Of a DNA stretch of 64,000 nt, positions 57,974 through 64,000 are shown in pieces. Every line of letters begins with the position of its first letter. The first letter of the stretch is position 1. The stretch is from assembly GCF_019703515.2 (NCBI RefSeq), contig NC_059374.1, forward strand, positions 20,454,595 to 20,518,594, written 5' to 3'. A program made the position numbers and the translations under genes. The stretch comes from Myxocyprinus asiaticus (lineage: Eukaryota; Chordata; Actinopteri; Cypriniformes; Catostomidae). The notes below the pieces were generated by a model. That model was not told the origin of the DNA. It did no database searches and was given only the letters and a program-made list of their open reading frames with translations.

Positions 57974-59884
57974 CAACAGTTCATTCCAAGAGTGTTACAA
58001 GAGTGCTGATATTGGGTATAACAACACTGGGATGATTCACTGTTTGTATCACTCTGCTTATCTATGTTCGAGGTCTTCTAGATTTACTCAGTGACCATTT
58101 CTGAAAAATCTGTAGGTGGCAAAAAATTAGCCTGTTTTTTGTTATGAGTGAGTCATTGAATCATTGAGATTGAGACAAGAATGACTTGTTGACTTAAATG
58201 TGAATGAATGAATGAATTATTCTTTTGTAACTATTTTCGGTAGCGGAGAAGAAATGCACAAACTAACTGGCCAATTTTGGTCTAAAAAGGTAAGTTAACC
58301 AATATGATTTACTTGTTTATGAGCTCTTCTGTTGTATCCACATTTTTCTGTTTCTTGTCTCGAGACGCAGTGTAAAACTAACTGAAACTAGCAATCCAGA
58401 TGGAGAACAACAACTTTTTAAGTGTTATTTGGAGTAAAAATAAATTTCACGTTCAACTTGCACAGTTGTTGGCTGTAATAACAACTCAAAGCAGTTTCCA
58501 CAAATATTTAATTTCCATTGAAATGGCTAAAAAGATGTTAGATTTGTTCTGTTTGGATCCCAAGTCCTCTCCAGGCTTGCCCTTATCAGTGACTCTTAGA
58601 TTGACCATTTTCTTTTCACATCACTCTGTTAGCCAGTCAAAATTCCTCTCACAGATAGTTTTGGTCAAATGGAGCACTTTCTTGATCTCTCAGCCAAATG
58701 AGAGGTGTCTTTTCCAAGGAGCAAGTGTTTTCTGGCTACTAAAACAGTGCAAAGTCTGTTATCTTGGAATGTGGAGGAGCATGGTCTGTGTATTGTGCTG
58801 TGCAGTCACTTGATTGTAGGGCACAGCAAATGGGTGCTCAGTTTAAACCTTTAATGGCAACCCCAAGGTTGTAACTTGCAGTGAAAGCTACAGTGGTTTA
58901 TTTGTTGCCTTGCCAAGTGAAGTTCTTACTGAACTTTTCTTTACTTAGGAGAAGTGGATTTGTTCAGCCTTTCTTTTATTGTGGGTTTGTACGGGTACAT
59001 ACAGCCTTCCTTGGAGAGTACCTTGGTTTCTTTTAAGAGACAAATTTACAGTATGAATTGTGCTAGGAAATCAGTGTCTATTGCCTACAGAGCTTATGAG
59101 ATACTCAGCAGGAAAATGCAATGCATAATCACCTCTCATTTATAAAATTCACTGCAGCAGTACCATTCTCACAATTGCAACAGGGTAAACTGTAAACCCA
59201 CTGTTTAAGTACATAGCACATCAGGGTTTACAGGGTAAGCTTAGCTCTGCATATAACTAACGTCTAGATGTAGCTCTGATTTAATGCTCTTTTCCCTCTC
59301 TTTTCTTCTTGGCAAGCCCTTCTCATTCTGTTAACAGTGGTTACAGTTGATTAGTGCCAATGAATGGAAAGAAGACTGATTAAGGCGACGTACTGCAGTA
59401 CTGAGCACTTAATGCACACAGGATGGATGTGCACACATGCTAGCATGTGCTGACTCTGCAGCCTAATATGAATGAGGTAACACCTCCCATCAAGAGCTGA
59501 CCACTGACTCAATCTGAGCCCATATGAAACTGAAAGGTGTTTGGTTAGTTTTAAGATGGATGGCCTTCCATTATGAAAATGGCTACTGACTCCGTTGGGA
59601 ATGTGCTGGGTTTATTTTAGCATGGGTGGCTCACAAGATTTCACTGTAGCAATTTCCTCGGGTTCCAAATAAGACTTTTGCTGCTCTCCCTTGGCCACTA
59701 TGGTTTTAGAAATGGATTTGATGTGTGCCTGCATTGTTAGTCTCAGCAACGAACAGACAAAAATGTTAATTGAGGAAGCGTTTTTTGATTTAGTCAGTGA
59801 TAACAAAGACAAGACGATAATTAAACAGTTTTAATTAAGAAAGTGATCAAAATATGACAAGAAGAAAATTACATTTGCAAGATA
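57974..59884. other. Unique non-coding DNA
   Basis: Contains the longest unexplained plus-strand ORF outside elements (58400-58813, 137 codons), judged a chance frame. 59270-59620 is balanced and possibly conserved. Confidence 0.35.
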
Positions 59885-61723
59885 TTAAAGGAATAGTTCA
59901 CCCAAAATTAGAATTGGCTCATCATTTACTCACCCTCATGCCGTCTCAAATTCTTACTAATTTCTTTCTTCTGTGAAACACAAACAAGGATTTTTTTGAA
60001 GGATGTATGTGGTGTTTTTGTCCATACAATTTTAATTCAAACAAAATTAATTAACTTAATGTTTTCTGAAATTTTCAAGCTCCGAAAATGACATAGAGGC
60101 AACATAGAAGTAATCCATATGACTACAGTGATTTAATCCATATCTTCTGAAGCCATGTGATCCCTTTGGCTCAAAAATTCAGTTCTTATTCATATCTTCA
60201 CTTCCGCCTAGCTCTCCTATACACATTCATGGATTTACCGAGTTGTATGGATTAAATTTATGCTGCCTTTTATGGGTGTAGAGATTCACTCATGATTCGA
60301 TTTGGTTCACGATACTAAAATTATAATTCGGTTTGGTTTACGATACTTAAAACGTGAAAAGTGTTTTATTCCTTTTAAGACAAATACAAAACAATTCCTT
60401 TCCTTTAAAACTTAACTAAAAATCCTGTTCATTAAAGTGCATAATAATCCATCAGATATGTACTGGGAGACACCAGAATATAAATATTCAAAATTCTGCT
60501 TATCTGAGAATACAGAATTAAGTTAGATACATATGCTTACACACTGCAACTGATTACATACATTTAAAATATTCTAAATTAATATTTTCTTTTTCTAAAA
60601 TAGGATTGTTCCTGATAGCATCAAAATATTATTTTCAAAAAATACATTTTATTGGAAGTGCATCCTTATCCAATTAATTAATGAAGGCTCTACTTAAATT
60701 TACTGATGAAATAAATTAGACATCACCTTTGACATTTGGATTATATTCCCCCATAGCATTATTATACAGAAAATTCAGGATTATATGTAGTAGTGTATTA
60801 TAGCACTATCATTAAACCACTGTAAACTTAAATTTTCTCTAGCGCAGAGCAGATTCACTCTCACACTTTAATTGGACATTTGATCCCTCTCGCTCCTGGT
60901 GATCCCTTCATAACATTTCTTACATGGTGAGGGGAAACCATCTAAAATGCAAAAGGATGTGATTATTATAGTGTGCTTTCATGGACGTTACATATTAAAT
61001 CATATAGATAATTTACCTTGAGGATCGCTGACTCTTGTGTGCTTCAGAGTGAAGCGCGTGTGCGGCTTAGACTGAGCAGCACAGCAATATGAGATGATGA
61101 TCATCATGTCGCAGTTCTGATCGCAAAGTATATCAAAATGATCCCTTCCCGGATATTAACTACAATTGCAGTAAATTTGAATCATGTTTCAGAGCAAATC
61201 AACAGTCAGCGATCTCTCTGCATCCTCATGGTAAATGAGCAATGGAGGTTTGTGCTTCTTAAATTAACATTAACATCATTATTCAATATGTAAGTATGAT
61301 TCAATATTTAAATTCCATAACACATTGTTATAGTTAATTAGAGAAATGATGCATCATGTATCATACCAACACATGATGCATAGGCCTCTGCTAACTATGC
61401 CCTCTGTTGGCCAAAATTGAGATGTTTAATTGGTTAAATCTAACTCTATTTTATATTGCGATTAATTTTTTTTAAACCCACAATGCAAACCGTTGCATTT
61501 TTGTATCGCGATATATCATGGCAGGATTTATATCATTACACCCCTACTGCCTTTATGTCCTTTACAGAGCTTGAAATTTTTTTATGGAAAAAAACACCTC
61601 ATACATCCTTCAACTATATCTTTGTTTGTATTCTGCAGAAGAAAGAAAGTCATGTGAGTTTGAGATGACATGGGTGAGTAAATGATGAGAGAATTTTCAT
61701 TTTAGGGTGATCTATTCCTTTAA
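59885..61723. repeat. Angel-like MITE split by hAT element
   Basis: Left TTAAAGGAATAGTTCACCCA (59885) and right GGTGATCTATTCCTTTAA (61723) with TTAA at both edges. Paired inner arms include TTTTTTTGAAGGATGTATGT against CTCATACATCCTTCAACTAT. Without the 1.28-kb hAT insertion it would be about 560 bp. Confidence 0.85.
60271..61546. mobile_element. hAT-type element, perfect 8-bp TSD
   Basis: The left end reads TATGGGTGTAGAGATTCACT and the right end as reverse complement TAGGGGTGTAATGATATAAA. Flanked by CTGCCTTT at 60263-60270 and again at 61547-61554, a perfect 8-bp duplication. Subterminal GATTCGATTTGGTTCACGAT and TTGTATCGCGATATATCATG resemble known fish hAT MITEs. 1276 bp, no transposase. Confidence 0.88.
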
Positions 61724-61857
61724 CAATGCAATAACAATGTTTTAAAGAACAAAAAATGTATAAAGAAATGTTGGGGATTGTCTCAGTTTAGCTGAAATGT
61801 AATACAGTATATATGTACAGTATATTCAGTATACAGTAAATAAGTTATACAGTATAT

Positions 61858-62187
61858 TGTCACATATTCCCTGTTTTTTTTGTCTTGACTTTTATGTTGA
61901 AATTCTAGTTTAGTTCCCTGTTCCTGTTTCTTGTTAGTTTTGTAGTCCTTTGTAGTTTCTTTTCATGATTTGTTTTCCCCTAATTTTTTCCCTAGGTGTT
62001 CCTCGTTCCCTTGTTTTCTCTTGTGTATTTAAGCCCTTGTTTTCCCCTGGTTTTTTTGTCAGTCTTCATCTGTATTATGCTGTGCTTTGTTCCCTGTGTT
62101 TTGTTTCTTTATGTTCTGAGTTACCTTACTTTTGTTTTATTAAAAAAGGCTGCATTTAGATCCTCATTCCCCTCCTGTCTCGTCACA
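61858..62187 (+). repeat. 5' LTR
   Basis: TG...CA ends (TGTCACATATTCC to CTCGTCACA), 330 bp, T-rich, with a TATA-like GTGTATTTAAG near 62022. Confidence 0.85.
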
Positions 62188-62204
62188 GAAAGACTAACCA
62201 AGAA

Positions 62205-62759
62205 ATGGATCTAGTGGCCGTCAGGATTCTACTCCATCAAGGGGACCGTCCAGTTGAGGATCACGCCCGAGAGTTTTTAGAGCTGGCAAATGTAGTGCAC
62301 TATCCAGACCACTCTCTGGTGGTTTTCTTCCGGGCCGGTCTGAATAGTGCACTGAGGGAATTCATGCCTCCAGCTGATCCTCACTGGACGCTCGGCGACT
62401 ATGTGGAGAAGGCTCTGGAACTTAGTGGTTCCCCTTATACAGTGGATTATGGCGGAAACCCCGGGCCAAAACCTGTGTCCACGGCCCCTGTCTCCAAGTT
62501 GTATGATCTGCCACTGATGTTGTTGCATAGGTCCATGAAGACCCTTCCACAAAAATTGTCTGCGCCCACGCCTGCCACGGTCAACGAGTTGCCAGCCTCG
62601 CCCGTCCCAGAGCCAGCGTTGCCAACTTCGGCTATCCGGGGGAGGAAGAGAAAAGTTTCCGTTCCCAAGTCTTCTCCCATGCCCATGACAACGGAGGTCG
62701 TTCCCAACTCTCCTCCCATGCCCACGACCACAGAGGTCATTCCTGAATCTCATCCCATG
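62205..62759 (+). CDS. gag-like protein of LTR element, early stop
   Basis: A 185-residue open frame starting 17 bases after the LTR (MDLVAVRILLHQGDRPVEDH). The segment up to about residue 85 has a helical gag/capsid-like look (EFLELANVVHYPDHSLVVFF, RAGLNSALREFMPPADPHWT). This matches the type of gag-like domain in fish non-autonomous LTR elements: 'hydrophilic start, FLxLA, FxxGL'. After residue 110 it turns into low-complexity Pro/Thr/Glu sequence with a basic patch RGRKRKV, and enters the minisatellite. TAA at 62760 stops it, but the repeat frame continues open to 63299 after the stop, so the stop probably truncates a longer product. No zinc knuckle or catalytic motif. Confidence 0.6.
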
Positions 62760-63255
62760 TAAGCGACCACGGAGGTTGTTCCCGAGTCTCCTCCCATGCC
62801 CACGACCACGGAGGTCGTTCCCGAGTCTCCTCCCATGCCCACAACCACGGAGGTCGTTCCCGAGTCTCCTCCCATGCCCACGACCACGGAGGTCGTTCCC
62901 GAGTCTCCGCCCATGCCCACGGAGGTCGTTCCCGAGTCTCCGCCCATGCCCACGGAGGTCGTTCCCGAGTCTCCGCCCATACCCACGGAGGTCGTTCCCG
63001 AGTCTCCGCCCATGACCACGGAGGTCATTCCCGAGTCTCCGCCCATGCCCACGCCCACGGAGGTCGTTCCCGAGTCTCCGCCCATGCCCACGGAGGTCGT
63101 TCCCGAGTCTCTTCCCATGTACATGACCACGGAGGTCGTTCCCGAGTCTCTTCCCATGTACATGACCACGGAGGTCGTTCCCGAGTCTCTTCCCATGTAC
63201 ATGACCACGGAGGTCGTTCCCGAGTCTCTTCCCATGTACATGACCACAGAGGTCA
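62665..63255 (+). repeat. 39/33-bp coding minisatellite
   Basis: About 16 units encoding PPMPTTTEVVPES (39 bp), PPMPTEVVPES (33 bp) and LPMYMTTEVVPES (39 bp). Units differ mainly by losing whole codons, so the plus frame is kept throughout except the TAA at 62760. Confidence 0.9.
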
Positions 63256-63720
63256 TTCTACCTGGCCGTCCGCCTGGTCTGCCCTGGTCTCCTGGCTGAC
63301 CGCCTGATCTGCCCTGGTCACCTGGCCGTCCGCCTGATCTGCCCTGGTCACCTGGCCGTCCGCCTGATCTGCCCTGGTCACCTGGCCATCCGCCTGATCT
63401 GCCCTGGTCACCTGGCCGTCCGCCTGATCTGCCCTGGTCACCTGGCCGTCCGCCTGATCTGCCCTGGTCACCTGGCCGTCCGCCTGATCTGCCCTGGTCA
63501 CCTGGCCGTCCGCCTGATCTGCCCTGGTCTCCTGGCCGTCCGCCTGATCTGCCCTGGTCTCCTGGCCGTCCGCCTGATCTGCCCTGGTCTCCTGGCCGTC
63601 TGCCTGATCTGCCCTGGTCTCCTGGCTGTCCGCCTGATCTGCCCTGGTCTCCTTCGTCTCCTGGCCATCCGCCTGATCTGCTCTGGTCTCCCTGTTCCCC
63701 TGGCCACCCGCCTGATCTAC
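63256..63720 (+). repeat. 30-bp minisatellite
   Basis: About 15 units of CCTGGCCGTCCGCCTGATCT plus GCCCTGGTCA, with a minor variant CTCCT for CACCT. Many units are identical, pointing to recent expansion. The opposite strand stays open over 339 codons as a by-product. Confidence 0.95.
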
Positions 63721-63935
63721 TCTGGTCTACTTGGTCCTCCGAGCCTGCAGTGTCGCCCTGGCTCTCCATCTTTCCGGCTCTGCCTTGGTTTCAAGCCTCC
63801 ATGACTTTGCCTTGTTCCTCTGCTCCCCTTGCCCCTTGTGCCCCCTTGAACTACCTGTTTTCCCCCACACCCCATGGACAATTATTTTTTTTTTTTTTTG
63901 GAGCTTCTGGAATCCGCTCCTTAAAAGCGAGGTTC

Positions 63936-64000
63936 TGTCACATTCTCTGTTTTTTGTCTTGACTTATGTTGAAATTCTGGTTTAGTTCCTGTTAGCTTTG
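63936..64000 (+). repeat. 3' LTR, truncated by window
   Basis: TGTCACATTCTCTGTTTTTT matches the start of the 5' LTR (TGTCACATATTCCCTGTTTT). The poly(T) run upstream (63884-63899) and the AAAAGCGAGG stretch precede it in place of a clear polypurine tract. Confidence 0.8.

Larger units (their letters stand above)
61858..64000 (+). mobile_element. Non-autonomous LTR retrotransposon, plus strand
   Basis: 5' LTR 61858-62187; internal 62188-63935; 3' LTR from 63936 and cut by the window end. The LTRs share TGTCACATTCTCTG-type starts and TTTTTTGTCTTGACTT, ATGTTGAAATTCT. The internal region is only 1.75 kb and holds a gag-like ORF and two minisatellites, with no pol. Same design as the minus-strand element at 44815-53291, including the short sequence after the LTR. 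Confidence 0.85.

Noticed and set aside
58400..58813. 137-codon ORF, the longest outside mobile elements on the plus strand
   Set aside because: No domain, no repeat of hydrophobic pattern typical of a family, Cys/Ser/Leu-rich as expected by chance, and AT-rich codons like the surroundings.

Overview
This window looks like non-coding DNA from a teleost fish, most likely a cyprinid. It is AT-rich, full of microsatellites, and dense in fish-type mobile elements: tRNA-derived SINEs, TTAA-flanked long-inverted-repeat MITEs, hAT, Harbinger-like and Tc1-like DNA transposons, a DIRS-type tyrosine-recombinase retrotransposon and LTR elements. The cyprinid placement rests on recognising the repeat families, not on a host gene. 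I found no host protein-coding gene I can support; one short stretch (9829-9950, minus) is a weak exon candidate. No tRNA, rRNA or CRISPR array is supported.

Layout. 1-10 kb: a SINE, AT-rich unique DNA, a TIR element with a Tc1 fragment in it, two TTAA-flanked MITEs, and a larger MITE (8074-9722) split by a Tc1 remnant. 10-18 kb: a run of elements with clear target duplications: a hAT-type MITE (10370-10865), a hAT-like repeat split by a TTAA-flanked MITE that is itself split by a solo-LTR-like block (10950-12855), a 2.5 kb hAT element (14221-16680) and a Harbinger-like element (16718-17904). 18-35 kb: mostly unique AT-rich DNA with scattered MITEs, a Tc1 element inserted next to a TA microsatellite and abutting a SINE, and two long TA tracts. 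35.3-36.9 kb: an internally deleted DIRS copy. 38.2-39.3 kb: a hAT-like repeat carrying a nearly perfect foldback insertion.

42.8-54.0 kb is the core. A 76-bp satellite is split by about 10.2 kb of nested insertions: a TIR element (about 43883-53388), a SINE inside it, an LTR retrotransposon on the minus strand (44815-53291), and a nearly complete DIRS element (44826-50737) sitting inside one LTR of that retrotransposon. The DIRS copy has inverted terminal repeats, gag remnants, reverse transcriptase, RNase H, tyrosine recombinase and the diagnostic internal complementary region, but its frames are broken. 54-61.7 kb has more MITEs, one hosting a hAT element with a perfect 8-bp duplication. 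61.9-64 kb is a second LTR element of the same non-autonomous type, with a gag-like ORF followed by proline-rich minisatellites and no pol; its 3' LTR runs off the window.

The most informative findings are the order of insertion readable in the 43-54 kb nest, the DIRS circle-junction footprint, and a pair of LTR elements that keep gag-like sequence but replace pol with coding minisatellites. All family names are from recognition by eye; no database search was run.
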